Shown: positions 9,518-18,854, numbered from the stretch's first letter. The stretch is 57,457 nt of DNA from UBA6168 sp964573725 (GCA_964573725.1 CAZNLJ010000032.1:1-57457); one strand, 5' to 3'. The notes: generated by a model from the sequence alone, not told the origin. Translations and numbers: made by a program.

Positions 9518-9879
9518 TCCATCCCCCCGCCCGGCAGGGCTGCACCCTGCCGACTCATCCGCGCTCCAATGTGCCTATCTCAGGCCGGGATCCGGACTTG
9601 TTCCGGATCCCGGCCCTCCTACCCACCCCCTCGCCATTCGCGGACGGGAAGCCGGCGCAACAAGCCGGAACCTGGCCCCGCCCGGCATGCCGGCCCGACC
9701 ATCGAGCGGACGCATTGCCGTGCCTCCCTGCGTTAGACAGCCTCGCAGCCTACCCGAAGCCCGGGATATGCCCGGATAACTTTCCCACAGTTTTTTTTTA
9801 GAAAATTCACCTTACGGATAGGGGAAATCCGCGCGTGTGGTGTCTTGAAGGAAAGTGAGGTCCTTTCGAGCACCCGGTC
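9518..9879. other. intergenic region with two hairpins
   Basis: There is no gene in this spacer. A 7-bp stem at 9533-9551 (GGCAGGG/CCCTGCC) closely follows the pdhB stop and may end its transcript. A perfect 14-bp stem with a 5-nt loop lies at 9583-9615. A T9 run near 9791 is followed by AT-rich sequence that may contain the promoter of the Crp/Fnr gene, but no consensus box is clear. Confidence 0.55.
9583..9615. repeat. perfect 14-bp stem-loop
   Basis: The left arm 9583-9596 (GGCCGGGATCCGGA) is the exact reverse complement of 9602-9615, with loop CTTGT. No T-tract follows. It resembles REP-type intergenic hairpins more than an intrinsic terminator. No second copy was noticed in the window. 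Confidence 0.7.
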
Positions 9880-9915
9880 GCCATGCCGGCTTTATTACCC
9901 ATAAGTCGGCATGGC
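9880..9915 (+). promoter_or_regulatory. inverted repeat overlapping Crp/Fnr start
   Basis: Arms 9880-9892 (GCCATGCCGGCTT) and 9903-9915 are complementary at 12 of 13 positions around a 10-nt spacer. The right arm contains the candidate ATG at 9911. It may be an autoregulatory operator or an mRNA stem-loop occluding the start. Confidence 0.5.
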
Positions 9916-10618
9916 GGCCCCAAATCCGAACAACATGAGCAACAACCAGACGCCGCTTCCCCCCATTTCCGCCTTTCCCTTGTTCGATTGCCTGGATCCT
10001 TCGGAAAAAACCATGCTCGAGTCCATGGTGGAATGCAAGGTGAAACAGAAATACAGCTTCATCTACCTGCCGGACGAACCTTCCGACACCATCTTCTTCC
10101 TAGCCCGCGGCAGCGTCAAGACCGCGACGCATTCCTCCGACGGAAAGGAAGTCATCAAATCCATCTTCCATCCGCTCGCCATGTTCGGCGAATTGGGTAT
10201 CGTCGGCGAGGCGGTCCGGACCGACTTGGCGCAATGCCTCCGCGAGGAAGTACACCTTTATCTGCTTAGTGTCGACAATATGAAATTGCTGATGCAACGC
10301 AATTTCACACTCTGCGACCGGGTCATGTCCCTCTTCGGCACCAGGCTGATCCAGGCGGAAAACAAACTGGAATCCCTGATTTTCAAGGATGCCCGCTCCC
10401 GTATCATCGATTTCATCAAGGAAGCGATCGCCAAGGACGGGACCAAGGTCGGTTATGAGATGCTGCTCCGGCACTCCCTGACCCACCAGGACATCGCCAA
10501 CATCACCTGCACCTCGCGCCAAACGGTCACCCTCGTCCTGAATGAACTCAAGAAATCGGACCTCATTTATTTCAACCGGGGCAAGATCCTGGTCCGGGAT
10601 ATGGAAAAACTGAGCTGA
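9911..10618 (+). CDS. Crp/Fnr family transcriptional regulator
   Basis: This 235-residue regulator has an N-terminal cyclic-nucleotide-binding-like beta-barrel (about 20-130, with DTIFFLARGSVK and MFGELGIVGE), a dimerisation helix (about 135-165) and a C-terminal winged helix (about 180-232, with LTHQDIANITCTSRQTVT). The barrel does not show the full cAMP phosphate-binding signature, so the effector may be absent or different. No Fnr-type cysteine cluster is visible. Start 9911 is the longer choice; ATG 9935 (MSNNQTP) is equally plausible and would leave the inverted repeat entirely upstream. It converges with the methyltransferase gene at 10634. Confidence 0.9.
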   Translation: MAAPNPNNMSNNQTPLPPISAFPLFDCLDPSEKTMLESMVECKVKQKYSFIYLPDEPSDTIFFLARGSVKTATHSSDGKEVIKSIFHPLAMFGELGIVGEAVRTDLAQCLREEVHLYLLSVDNMKLLMQRNFTLCDRVMSLFGTRLIQAENKLESLIFKDARSRIIDFIKEAIAKDGTKVGYEMLLRHSLTHQDIANITCTSRQTVTLVLNELKKSDLIYFNRGKILVRDMEKLS

Positions 10619-10633
10619 GGCCCTGCGGCGGCG

Positions 10634-12046
10634 CTACGACTCCTCCTGTCGCGTATCGCCGCCCCCCCGGCCGTCGGCCGCCATCCGGATGCGCCATTCC
10701 TGCGGCAGGTAATTGTTGACGCGACCCGGCACCACCTTCGCCCAACCCAATACCCTGCCCTGGTGTCGGACCAAGACCCATCCGGTCGGTCCGCCCGCTA
10801 CCGGCTGCAGCTGCTCCCGCCGCAGGTAACGAAGCGCATCCGCCTCGTCCAACTCCAGCGCCGGCCACCCGGGATGTATCCACCCGCTCATCGCCAACGC
10901 CTGGGAGGGTATGAAATCTTTTCCCTTGAACTGCCCCAGGGGCAAGCCCAGCCCCCGGCGTGTCAACACGGCGGCTACCGCGGCCATTCCCGATTCCAGC
11001 TCCAGCGGAAAGGCTTGCAATTGGCCGTCCGGCTTCTCCTGGATGTGCAGCCGCCCTTCGTCCGGTATCCAGGATCGCAGCAAATCCCGTCGGCGTCGAT
11101 CCAAGGGCCGGGCCTCCGCCGTGCCGAAACGCGACACCTGCCGCTCCGCCGCCGGCTGCCCCACCTCCCGCCGCCACACAGACAGGTAAAAGCCTTCCCC
11201 CTGCACCCGATGGGGATAGAACTGGTGGCCGAACTGCGTCCGGACAATCCCGGGGTCCATATCGGTCGCCAAGTCCACCGGTATCCAGCCGGGCATCGGT
11301 GACAGGAGCCGCTCCACCATGCCGTCGTTCTCCGCAGGATGATAGGTACAGGTGCTGTAAAGCAGGTAGCCGCCGGGGCGGACCAAGGCGTGCGCTTCCC
11401 CCAGGATCCGCTCCTGCCGCTGCACACAACGGACGAGGTTGTCCTCGGACCACTCCGCCACCGAAGCCGCCTGCTTGCGGAACAAGCCCTCCCCCGAGCA
11501 GGGGGCATCCACCAGCACCAAGTCGAAAAATCCGGCCAGCTGCCGGAAATCGGCCGGGTCGTGGTTCGATACCACCACCCCACCGATCCCCCACTTCCGG
11601 ATGTTGTGCAGCAAGGCCGGCACCCGACCCTGAATGGCTTCGTTCGCCACCAGGATATCCAGGTCGCCGGCCAATGCATCCGACAACAGGGTGGTCTTGC
11701 CGCCCGGCGCCGCACATAAATCCAATACCCGCTGCGGTCGGTCGAATCCTTCCCGTTCCCGTATTTGCCGGATCGCTTCCCCGACGAACATCGAGGAAGC
11801 CTCCTGCACATAATAGCCACCGGCATGGAAAGCGGGGTCCAGGGTGAAGACCGGCCGTACCGGCAGATACCGCCCCTGCGGATACCAGGGGACCCGGGCC
11901 GCCCCGGCGAACAGGTCTCCACCTTTCTCCGGATGCAGTCGGATGCTCGTGACGGGCGCCGCCTTCAAGGCTTCCGCAAATGCGCCGCAGGCAGCGCCAA
12001 GCTGCCCGCATATCCTTTCCATGAACGGCTCGGGTAAGGCTGTCAT
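10634..12046 (-). CDS. rsmF: 16S rRNA (cytosine-5) methyltransferase, RsmF/NOL1-Nop2-Sun family
   Basis: The 470-residue product carries the RsmB/RsmF catalytic core. The SAM site is VLDLCAAPGGKTT. The motif DAPCSGEGLFRK and the YSTCTYHPAEND segment hold the two cysteines expected to release and attack the target base. A C-terminal PUA-like region (about 300-460, with LGWAKVVPGRVNNYLPQEWRI) follows, as in YebU/RsmF. It is predicted to make m5C in 16S rRNA using S-adenosylmethionine; the exact position is inferred from the family only. It converges with the Crp/Fnr gene 15 bp away. Confidence 0.9.
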   Translation of the reverse strand: MTALPEPFMERICGQLGAACGAFAEALKAAPVTSIRLHPEKGGDLFAGAARVPWYPQGRYLPVRPVFTLDPAFHAGGYYVQEASSMFVGEAIRQIREREGFDRPQRVLDLCAAPGGKTTLLSDALAGDLDILVANEAIQGRVPALLHNIRKWGIGGVVVSNHDPADFRQLAGFFDLVLVDAPCSGEGLFRKQAASVAEWSEDNLVRCVQRQERILGEAHALVRPGGYLLYSTCTYHPAENDGMVERLLSPMPGWIPVDLATDMDPGIVRTQFGHQFYPHRVQGEGFYLSVWRREVGQPAAERQVSRFGTAEARPLDRRRRDLLRSWIPDEGRLHIQEKPDGQLQAFPLELESGMAAVAAVLTRRGLGLPLGQFKGKDFIPSQALAMSGWIHPGWPALELDEADALRYLRREQLQPVAGGPTGWVLVRHQGRVLGWAKVVPGRVNNYLPQEWRIRMAADGRGGGDTRQEES

Positions 12047-12182
12047 GCGGTGTTCCTGTTATTGTCCCGATTCCGCCCTTACCCCCTTGGCAAGCGGCGG
12101 AACCGAGGCCGGTAAATTTCGGTTAATCGGCGCGCTCCGGCTTTCTTTGTTGCGGATTTTTTTCATTGGACACCAATCCTGC

Positions 12183-12190
12183 TATTTTTG
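12183..12190 (+). promoter_or_regulatory. candidate -7 element for ABC exporter
   Basis: TATTTTTG exactly fits TAnnTTTG and lies about 97 bp before the ABC exporter ATG. The nearest TTTG (12146-12149) is too far for a normal -33 box; a TTGG at 12166 is closer than usual. Motif-only call. Confidence 0.4.
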
Positions 12191-12286
12191 ACGCGGCACA
12201 ACCAATGCCGTCCCGCGGTTGTTTAGGCAGCGGGCGGTTCCGGCCGCTTCGGGGCCCAACCGGCACCACCTGACAAAAGCTTGACC

Positions 12287-14080
12287 ATGTCCACACCCTC
12301 GTCTCCGCCCGTCACCGGCAAACTGTCCCGCGAAAGACTGCTGGCGGCCCTCCGCATCTTTTCCTTCGTCCGCCCTTACCGGTGGTCGCTGGCCATCGGT
12401 ATCGGACTCCTGTTCCTGTCCAGCATGGTGTTCATGATTTTTCCTTTCCTCTCCGGGGAACTGATCAACATCGCACAGGGAACGTCCCGCTATCCCGTCA
12501 CCCTGGAAGAGGTCGGCTTCCTGCTCGTCGCCGTCCTGGTGGTGCAGGGCTTCGTCTCCTACTACCGCGTCCAATTGTTCGCCAGGGTCAGCGAACGCGG
12601 CATCGCCGCCGTCCGCACCGCCTTGTACGAGAGACTTATCACCCTGCCGGTCACCTTCTTCGAACAGACCCGCACCGGTGAACTCGTCAGCCGGCTGACC
12701 GCCGATGTGGAGAAACTGTACAACGCCTTCTCCATCACCCTGGCGGAGTTCCTGCGCCAGGTCATCCTGCTGATTTCCGGTGTCATCATCCTCGGGGTAC
12801 TGACCCCCCATTTGTCCCTGATCATGCTGGCCACCTTTCCGGTCATTGTGGTTGGTGCCATGTTTTTCGGCCGATATATCCGGAAGCTTTCCAAACAGCG
12901 CCAGGAGGAACTCGCGCAGACCAATGTCATCCTCAGCGAAACCATGACCACCATCCAGGTGGTGAAGGCGTTCACCAACGAATGGTTCGAGGCGAAAAGA
13001 TACCGGTCCGCCATCGACCGAACGGTCTCGGTGTCGCTCCGGTATGCGACCGCCCGCTCGCTGTTCGCCGTCTTCATCATCACCATCCTATTCGGCAGTC
13101 TCTTTTTCATCATCTGGACCGGTGCCGTCTTGTTGCGCGACGGGGAGATCGATGCGGGTAAGCTGGTCTCCTTCGTGGTGTACACGGCGGTCATCGGCGG
13201 AGCCATCGCCGGCCTCGGGAATTTCTACACGGAGCTCCTGGGGGCCATCGGCGCCACCGAACGCATCCGGGAGATCCTGGACCAAGTTCCGGAAACCGAC
13301 CTCCGCGAGACCGCTTCCCCGGAGCCTGTCCGGCGGCCGGAGGGACATATCGCCATCCGGAACGTGGTGTTCCGCTACCCGACCCGACCGGATGTCACCG
13401 TGCTCAAGGGACTGAGCCTGGATATCCCGGCCGGCCACAAGGTCGCCCTGGTGGGTCCCAGCGGCGCCGGCAAGTCGACCGTCATCCAGTTGCTGCAGAA
13501 ATTTTATGCCCTGGAGCAGGGGGATATCCTGGTGGACGGCATCAGCATCTTCGACCAGCCGACCCGCACCTACCGCAGCCATGTGGCGATCGTCCCGCAG
13601 GAGGTCCTGCTCTTCGGCGGCACCATCCGCGAAAACCTGCACTATGGCAACCCGCAGGCCACGGAAGCGGACCTGGTCGATGCCGCCAAAAAGGCCAATG
13701 CCTGGGATTTCATCCGGTTGTTCCCGGATGGGTTGGATACCATCGTCGGGGAACGGGGCGTCAAACTGTCCGGCGGCCAACGCCAACGCATCGCCATCGC
13801 CCGCGCTATCCTCAAGGATCCGGCCATCCTGCTCCTCGACGAGGCGACTTCCTCCCTCGATGCGGAATCGGAAAAGGTGGTGCAGGATGCCCTCGACAAG
13901 CTCATGGAGGGACGTACCTCCATCATCGTCGCCCACCGCTTGGCGACCGTCCGCCATGTCGACCGTATCTATGTATTGGAAAATGGTTCCATCGTGGAGG
14001 AAGGTACCCACGACACCTTGTTCAACCTGGAAAACGGGGTGTACCAAGGACTGGCCAGGCTCCAGTTCGAACTGGCCTGA
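12287..14080 (+). CDS. ABC exporter, fused membrane and ATPase domains (MsbA/BmrA type)
   Basis: The start is ATG 12287; a TTG two codons upstream is also in frame. The 597-residue half-transporter has six predicted membrane helices over about residues 30-320, including LAIGIGLLFLSSMVFMIFPF and LFAVFIITILFGSLFFIIW. A nucleotide-binding domain covers about 350-590, with Walker A GPSGAGKST, signature LSGGQRQR, Walker B ILLLDEATSSLD and the switch His in VAHRL. It should homodimerise in the inner membrane and export a lipid, peptide or drug. The neighbours do not identify the substrate. It converges with the response-regulator gene. Confidence 0.92.
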   Translation: MSTPSSPPVTGKLSRERLLAALRIFSFVRPYRWSLAIGIGLLFLSSMVFMIFPFLSGELINIAQGTSRYPVTLEEVGFLLVAVLVVQGFVSYYRVQLFARVSERGIAAVRTALYERLITLPVTFFEQTRTGELVSRLTADVEKLYNAFSITLAEFLRQVILLISGVIILGVLTPHLSLIMLATFPVIVVGAMFFGRYIRKLSKQRQEELAQTNVILSETMTTIQVVKAFTNEWFEAKRYRSAIDRTVSVSLRYATARSLFAVFIITILFGSLFFIIWTGAVLLRDGEIDAGKLVSFVVYTAVIGGAIAGLGNFYTELLGAIGATERIREILDQVPETDLRETASPEPVRRPEGHIAIRNVVFRYPTRPDVTVLKGLSLDIPAGHKVALVGPSGAGKSTVIQLLQKFYALEQGDILVDGISIFDQPTRTYRSHVAIVPQEVLLFGGTIRENLHYGNPQATEADLVDAAKKANAWDFIRLFPDGLDTIVGERGVKLSGGQRQRIAIARAILKDPAILLLDEATSSLDAESEKVVQDALDKLMEGRTSIIVAHRLATVRHVDRIYVLENGSIVEEGTHDTLFNLENGVYQGLARLQFELA

Positions 14081-14107
14081 TGGGCCCCGCACCCGCCCCG
14101 CCTCCCG

Positions 14108-14752
14108 TCAGACCAATCCCTCGGCAACGGCGAACAAGACCAGCTCGGAGGTGGAGCTGATGTGCAGCTTCTTCATGATGTTCTTCCGGTGGGTGTACAC
14201 CGTATGGGTGCTCAGGTTAAGCCGATTTGCTATCTCCTTGGCAATCAATCCCTCCGCGACCAAGCGGACGATCTGCAGCTCCCGGACCGACAAGCCCGAC
14301 CGGGCCGGCTCCGGACTTCGCGGGAACGAACGCTCCAAGAGGTAATCCACGATGTTGGTGCAAAAGAACTTCTCCCCTTGTGCCGTGGCCAGCATCGCAT
14401 CCGCTATCTCCTTCTCCCCGCAGTGCTTGGTGAGGAAACTGTGGATGCCCGTTTCCAATACCTGGAACACCCGCTCCTTTTCCGTATCCCCGGAAATGAC
14501 CAGCATCCGGATCCCGCTGTACCGCTCCTGCACCTTTCGGATGGTTTCCACCGAAAACCGCTCCGGCTGATGATGGTCGAGGATGAGCACATCCGGCCGG
14601 CTTACTTCCAACAGCTGCATCAGTTGGTCCTCGTTCAGGGCCTCCCCGATCACTTCGCAGCCCGGGATGCCGGACAATACCTGCCGCAAGCCGACCCTGA
14701 CCAAACATTGGGCATCGGCGATGATGACTTTTACTGGTTCCATGGTTAGCAT
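14108..14752 (-). CDS. NarL/LuxR-type response regulator
   Basis: The 214-residue protein has a receiver domain (about 8-125) with acidic IADAQ, the phospho-acceptor Asp in LILDHH and the conserved Thr/Ser and Lys region. A LuxR-type HTH follows (about 148-210, with LSVRELQIVRLVAEG and LSTHTVYTHRKNIMKKL). The acidic pair before the acceptor is reduced to a single Asp (AD-A rather than DD). No histidine kinase gene is nearby. ATG 14743 is an alternative start that begins directly before the receiver strand. A consensus promoter lies 27-57 bp upstream. Confidence 0.92.
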   Translation of the reverse strand: MLTMEPVKVIIADAQCLVRVGLRQVLSGIPGCEVIGEALNEDQLMQLLEVSRPDVLILDHHQPERFSVETIRKVQERYSGIRMLVISGDTEKERVFQVLETGIHSFLTKHCGEKEIADAMLATAQGEKFFCTNIVDYLLERSFPRSPEPARSGLSVRELQIVRLVAEGLIAKEIANRLNLSTHTVYTHRKNIMKKLHISSTSELVLFAVAEGLV

Positions 14753-14778
14753 TCGGGTATTGTGGTTTCCCCGCCCGG

Positions 14779-14809
14779 CAAAGATAATTCCACCCTACGG
14801 ACTGGCAAA
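14779..14809 (-). promoter_or_regulatory. consensus Bacteroidota promoter for response regulator
   Basis: On the minus strand this reads TTTG-N19-TATCTTTG, with the -33 box at 14806-14809 and the -7 box at 14779-14786. Both boxes and the spacing fit the Bacteroidota primary sigma-factor consensus. It is the cleanest promoter in the window. Confidence 0.75.
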
Positions 14810-14873
14810 TTTATTTAGATTAAATTTACATAAGGAAGGGAAGGTTGGCTCCGCTCCATCCGGCATGGGCCGC

Positions 14874-17561
14874 TCAACTGAAATCGAGCACATACCGCAG
14901 GGTGGGAAATATCGGCAACATACTGACCTGGATGACCTTGCGCTCCAGGACACCCTGCGCGTCAAAGGTATCCCGGATCGTATAATACAGTGGGTTCTGC
15001 CGAAAATAGGCATTGTAAACCCCGAGGGCTACGGCATGTTGCCAGGGGCCGCTCCCGAACCGGTAGGTGACGCCGACATCCAGCCGGTGGTAAGGCGGGA
15101 GCCGTTCGGCGTTCAGCGCGTCGATGACGGCCGGCCGGGAGATGATTTCGGTCGGGGCCCCGCCGGAAGGGGGTTGCACCAGGGCGTACTGTGCCACCGG
15201 AAAGGAAAAGGGGGTTCCGGTGGCGAAACTGAAGGTAGCGTTCAGGTCCCAGGCAGGCCGCAGCCGGTAGACGCCCTGGAGGTGGAGGCTGTGCCGCCTG
15301 TCCAATCGATGGGGGAAGGGATTGCCGTTGTTGACGTCCTTCCCGAACTGGCGGTAGGCGTTCGACCGGGTGTAGCTGAACCAGCCGTTGAGGCGGGCCG
15401 CATCCAGCCGCAGGAGCACCTCGAGCCCATAGGCCTTACCCTTGCCCAGGGATACGTGGTTCTGCCAGTTGACGGCATTGATTTCCTCGAATCCGTTGCT
15501 GCGGAAATTGAGCAGGTTCTCCATCTCCTTGTGGAAGGCCTCCAGGGACAATTCGAGGGATGTGCCCAGTCGCCGGCTCAGTCCCACGCTGTACTGCCAG
15601 GCATGCTGGGGAGGGATCCGGTCCGTGGCACTGACCCATAGGTCTTTCGGCAAACCGATGTTGCTGGGGGTCAGCAAATGCAGGAATTGGGTCAGTCGGT
15701 TGACGGAGCCCTGGAGGACCAGCTTCCCCGGCAAGGGATATTGTCCGTACAAGCGGGGCTGCCAGGACCCGTGGAAGGCGCCGTCGACGAACAGCCCGGA
15801 CCACCGGATCCCCAATTGGACCGTCCCCTCCCCCACCCGGATGTCATCCTGCCAATAACCATCTACGGCCGTGGAGGAAAGCGGCACCTTGTACCAGGCG
15901 CCCAGGGTGTCCGTGGATATGGAATCCACCAGCGTGGCCTGGTCGAAACTGACGATCCCGGGTTGGAAACGGTGGTGCGTCACCATGGCGCCGGTCCGCA
16001 TGGTGTGCCGGGAATTGGGCAGGTAATCGAAATCGACCTTGAAGGCCATGTCCCGGATGTCGGACTTGTACCGCTGGATCAGGATGTCCCGGGCGATCCG
16101 CCCCCGGTCCTCGGTCTGCAGGTCCACGTCGATGCGGTCTTCCGATTGGTAGCGGTAGCGGCTGTAGGTAAGGGTGGTGTTGGCGAACAATTTCCGGGAA
16201 ACCACCCGGTTCCACCGCAGGGTGGCGATCCCGTTGCCCCACCGGACTTGCTCCCGGTCGAACACCAGGGACAAGGTGTCCTGGAACCAACGCGATTGGT
16301 CGTATTGGTCGGTGAAGTAGTCGTTGCCCTGGTAATAGCTCAGGAATAACCGGTCGCGCGGCCCCAACTGTATATTCCCTTTGAGGTTCAGGTCGTAGAA
16401 ATGATAGCTCAGCAAGCCCTCGGCGCCGTCCTGTCGCCGCAACCGGCGCGAGATCGGCTTGCCGTACAAGTCGAACAATGCCCGCCGACCGGAGACAAAA
16501 TAGGAACCCTTGCCGCCCGCCAGCGGCCCTTCCAGGCTGAGCCCGGCCGTGCTGATGCCGACCGATGCCTGCCCTTTCTGCATCCGGTCGTTGCCTTCCT
16601 TGGTCTGTATGTCCCACACGGACGACAGCCGGCCGCCGTATTGGGCCGGCTGGTGCCCTTTCAGGATGGTCGCCCGCCGGATGGCATGGCTGTTGAACAC
16701 GGAATAAATGCCGACCCCGTGCAAGGCATTGTACACCGGAACGCCGTCCAGGAGGAACAGGTTCTGGTCCACATTCCCCCCGCGGACGGAGATCCCGCCG
16801 AATCCGTCCGCGCCGGTCTGTATGCCCGGCAGGGTCATGGCCATGCGTACGACGTCCGGCTCGCCGCCGAGGCCGGCCAGCCGGACCACCTGCCGCTGGT
16901 TGAGGTCGAGCCGGCCCTTTTCCCGGGCCAGTAGTTCGGTCTGGTTCACGGAACGTACGATGACCTCCGCCAGGAAGGCGGGCCGCAGGGCCCGGGCCAG
17001 GAAAGTATCTTTCCTGCCTTCCAGGAATACCGTATCGGATTGGTAGCCGAGGCTGGAAAATACCAGGTACAAGGGGCCCGGCTCCGCCCCGAAACTGAAA
17101 TAACCGAACTCGTTGCCATAGGTGCCCAATCCGGTGGCGGCGTCGTAGACGGCCGCCCCGGCAATGCGCTCGCCGGACAATTCATCGTACAGGAAGCCGT
17201 GGAATATGCGCTTGGCCGCCTGTTCCGGCTCCCGCTTGACCAGCACGACCTGGTCCCCCAACAACCGGTAGGTCAGTCCCGTCTCCTGCAGGAGGCTGTC
17301 CAGGGCGCTCCGCAGGGGGATGCCCCGCCAATTCGGCTGGTACCAATGTTGGTCCGGTATACCGGCCCGACTGTACGACAGGTTGACGCCCGGCTGCCCG
17401 GACAAGCGGTCCAGGCACTCCGACAGGTTCCACCGCCCCCCCGATAGCCAGACCGGCACCTCCAAGGGTACCTGCCCCTCAGCCCGGGCCACCCAGAAGC
17501 CCCAGGCCATCCAGACATACAGCCCGGCACGCCGAAGTCCCCGCTTACCCGACAGCCCCAC
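14874..17561 (-). CDS. TonB-dependent outer-membrane receptor with STN domain
   Basis: The 895-residue protein starts at GTG 17561, sharing one base with the TAG stop of the upstream fecR-like gene (TAGTG), which suggests translational coupling. It has a signal sequence (about 1-30) and an STN/secretin-TonB short domain (about 38-108, with GIPLRSALDSLLQETGLTY). A carboxypeptidase-regulatory-like beta-sandwich (about 118-200) precedes the plug (about 225-330, with ISVRGGNVDQNLFLLDGVPV). A 22-strand-type barrel ends in LRYVLDFS. The STN domain plus the FecR and sigma neighbours indicate ligand-sensing signal transduction as in FecA-FecR-FecI. The ligand is unknown. Confidence 0.93.
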   Translation of the reverse strand: MGLSGKRGLRRAGLYVWMAWGFWVARAEGQVPLEVPVWLSGGRWNLSECLDRLSGQPGVNLSYSRAGIPDQHWYQPNWRGIPLRSALDSLLQETGLTYRLLGDQVVLVKREPEQAAKRIFHGFLYDELSGERIAGAAVYDAATGLGTYGNEFGYFSFGAEPGPLYLVFSSLGYQSDTVFLEGRKDTFLARALRPAFLAEVIVRSVNQTELLAREKGRLDLNQRQVVRLAGLGGEPDVVRMAMTLPGIQTGADGFGGISVRGGNVDQNLFLLDGVPVYNALHGVGIYSVFNSHAIRRATILKGHQPAQYGGRLSSVWDIQTKEGNDRMQKGQASVGISTAGLSLEGPLAGGKGSYFVSGRRALFDLYGKPISRRLRRQDGAEGLLSYHFYDLNLKGNIQLGPRDRLFLSYYQGNDYFTDQYDQSRWFQDTLSLVFDREQVRWGNGIATLRWNRVVSRKLFANTTLTYSRYRYQSEDRIDVDLQTEDRGRIARDILIQRYKSDIRDMAFKVDFDYLPNSRHTMRTGAMVTHHRFQPGIVSFDQATLVDSISTDTLGAWYKVPLSSTAVDGYWQDDIRVGEGTVQLGIRWSGLFVDGAFHGSWQPRLYGQYPLPGKLVLQGSVNRLTQFLHLLTPSNIGLPKDLWVSATDRIPPQHAWQYSVGLSRRLGTSLELSLEAFHKEMENLLNFRSNGFEEINAVNWQNHVSLGKGKAYGLEVLLRLDAARLNGWFSYTRSNAYRQFGKDVNNGNPFPHRLDRRHSLHLQGVYRLRPAWDLNATFSFATGTPFSFPVAQYALVQPPSGGAPTEIISRPAVIDALNAERLPPYHRLDVGVTYRFGSGPWQHAVALGVYNAYFRQNPLYYTIRDTFDAQGVLERKVIQVSMLPIFPTLRYVLDFS

Positions 17562-18532
17562 TACCGGCAGCAGTTACCGGTCACGAGATACGCACCGTCC
17601 GGCTGGACCTCGAAGGATATGGGACAAACCATCGAGATGGCCTGCAACCCCTCCTCGACGGCTTCCCGGCTGACCTGGACCGTGAAGGGACAATCGGACA
17701 GGTCGCGCCCTGCTTCCAGGCGGAAGGTCGGCCCGAACTGCCGGGTCACCATCGCCAGGATCTCCGATAAGGGCGTGTTCCGAAATTGGAGGCGACCGCT
17801 CTTCCAGGCCAGGACATTCGGCACCGTTTCCCGCCGGACCGTGGCCCTCCCGTCGGCCCGGTGGTACTCCAGCCGCTCCCCCGGGCGCAAGACCACGGGC
17901 TCGGTGCGGCCGGACAGGGTCACCGCCACTTTGCCGGATTCGACGTATACCTCCATCCGCTCCTCCCCGGGGTAGGCCCGTACGTTGAAGGTAGTCCCCA
18001 ATACCTTGACCTCCCCGGCGTCGGTTCGCACCGTAAAGGATTGCCCCTGCCGATGGGTAACGGCAAAATACGCCTCCCCCGCCAGGGCCAGGACACGCTC
18101 CGATTCCGAAAAATCCGACGGATAGCTGATCTCACTGGTCTCGTTCAGGGTCACTTCGGTTCCGTCCTCCAGCCGGAGGGCCTGCCGCTCGCCTGCACCG
18201 GTAGCCACGACCATCTGCCCGGCTTGCCGCTGCAACCCGAAATGAAGGGCAAAGGCACCTGCCAGGAGCAGGACACTCGCCGCTGCAACCCAGGCCGCCG
18301 GCCGCCGCCATGCCGGCATGCGCACCACCGGCTCCGCGGCAGGCGACGGCTCTTCCGTGCCCAGCCTCGCCCGAAGCCGCTCCCAACCCGCATCCGGATC
18401 TGCCGCCGGCCCGGCCGAACGGTACCGGCCCGTCCATTCCCAGACTTGCTCCGGGGACGGCATTTCCCCGGACCGCCCTGTTTGCAACTCCTTCCGGTCG
18501 GAGTGCCTGCGCTTATGCTTGTTTGCTGCCAT
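17561..18532 (-). CDS. FecR-type anti-sigma factor
   Basis: The start is ATG 18532, giving 323 residues; the open frame upstream to 18643 lacks homology. A cytoplasmic N-terminal region (1-80) precedes one membrane helix (about 85-106, VAAASVLLLAGAFALHFGL). A periplasmic FecR domain follows (about 125-220, with LEDGTEVTLNETSEISYP and VKVLGTTFNVRAY). The C-terminus is a DUF4974-like domain (about 250-320, with FRNTPLSEILAMVTRQFG). It relays the state of the TonB receptor STN domain to the ECF sigma factor. The four-base TAGTG junction couples it to the receptor gene. Confidence 0.92.
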   Translation of the reverse strand: MAANKHKRRHSDRKELQTGRSGEMPSPEQVWEWTGRYRSAGPAADPDAGWERLRARLGTEEPSPAAEPVVRMPAWRRPAAWVAAASVLLLAGAFALHFGLQRQAGQMVVATGAGERQALRLEDGTEVTLNETSEISYPSDFSESERVLALAGEAYFAVTHRQGQSFTVRTDAGEVKVLGTTFNVRAYPGEERMEVYVESGKVAVTLSGRTEPVVLRPGERLEYHRADGRATVRRETVPNVLAWKSGRLQFRNTPLSEILAMVTRQFGPTFRLEAGRDLSDCPFTVQVSREAVEEGLQAISMVCPISFEVQPDGAYLVTGNCCR

Positions 18533-18854
18533 ATTGGTTGCTTTCTTTTGATTGTCCAGCCAACGGATGCGGGAAATCCGCCTCGGCGGCCCCTTATACC
18601 CCGGGACATCTTTCCCGGGCACAAGCCCCTGGCTTCCCGCCATCCGAATATATGCGTATCATGGTACCGCCCGTTTGCTGCGTTCGCCGCCGGAAGCCGT
18701 GTAACCGATCGCCTCCCCCGACCTGCGGACCGATTTTCCGAAAGGGAGACACCGGCCGCATGGTTCCTCCCCCATTCCGCCACCCGATATCTGTCCGCCG
18801 ATCATCGATTTGTTGGCTACCCGACCAATCTCCGCCTCCCGACATGCCTCCCTT
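18533..18854. other. 322-bp gap between ECF sigma and FecR genes
   Basis: No gene is supported. Just upstream of fecR on the minus strand is a GC-rich segment with CCCGGG elements able to pair (about 18592-18625). It could be a separate promoter or a processing hairpin that sets the sigma to anti-sigma ratio. This is a weak observation. Confidence 0.35.
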
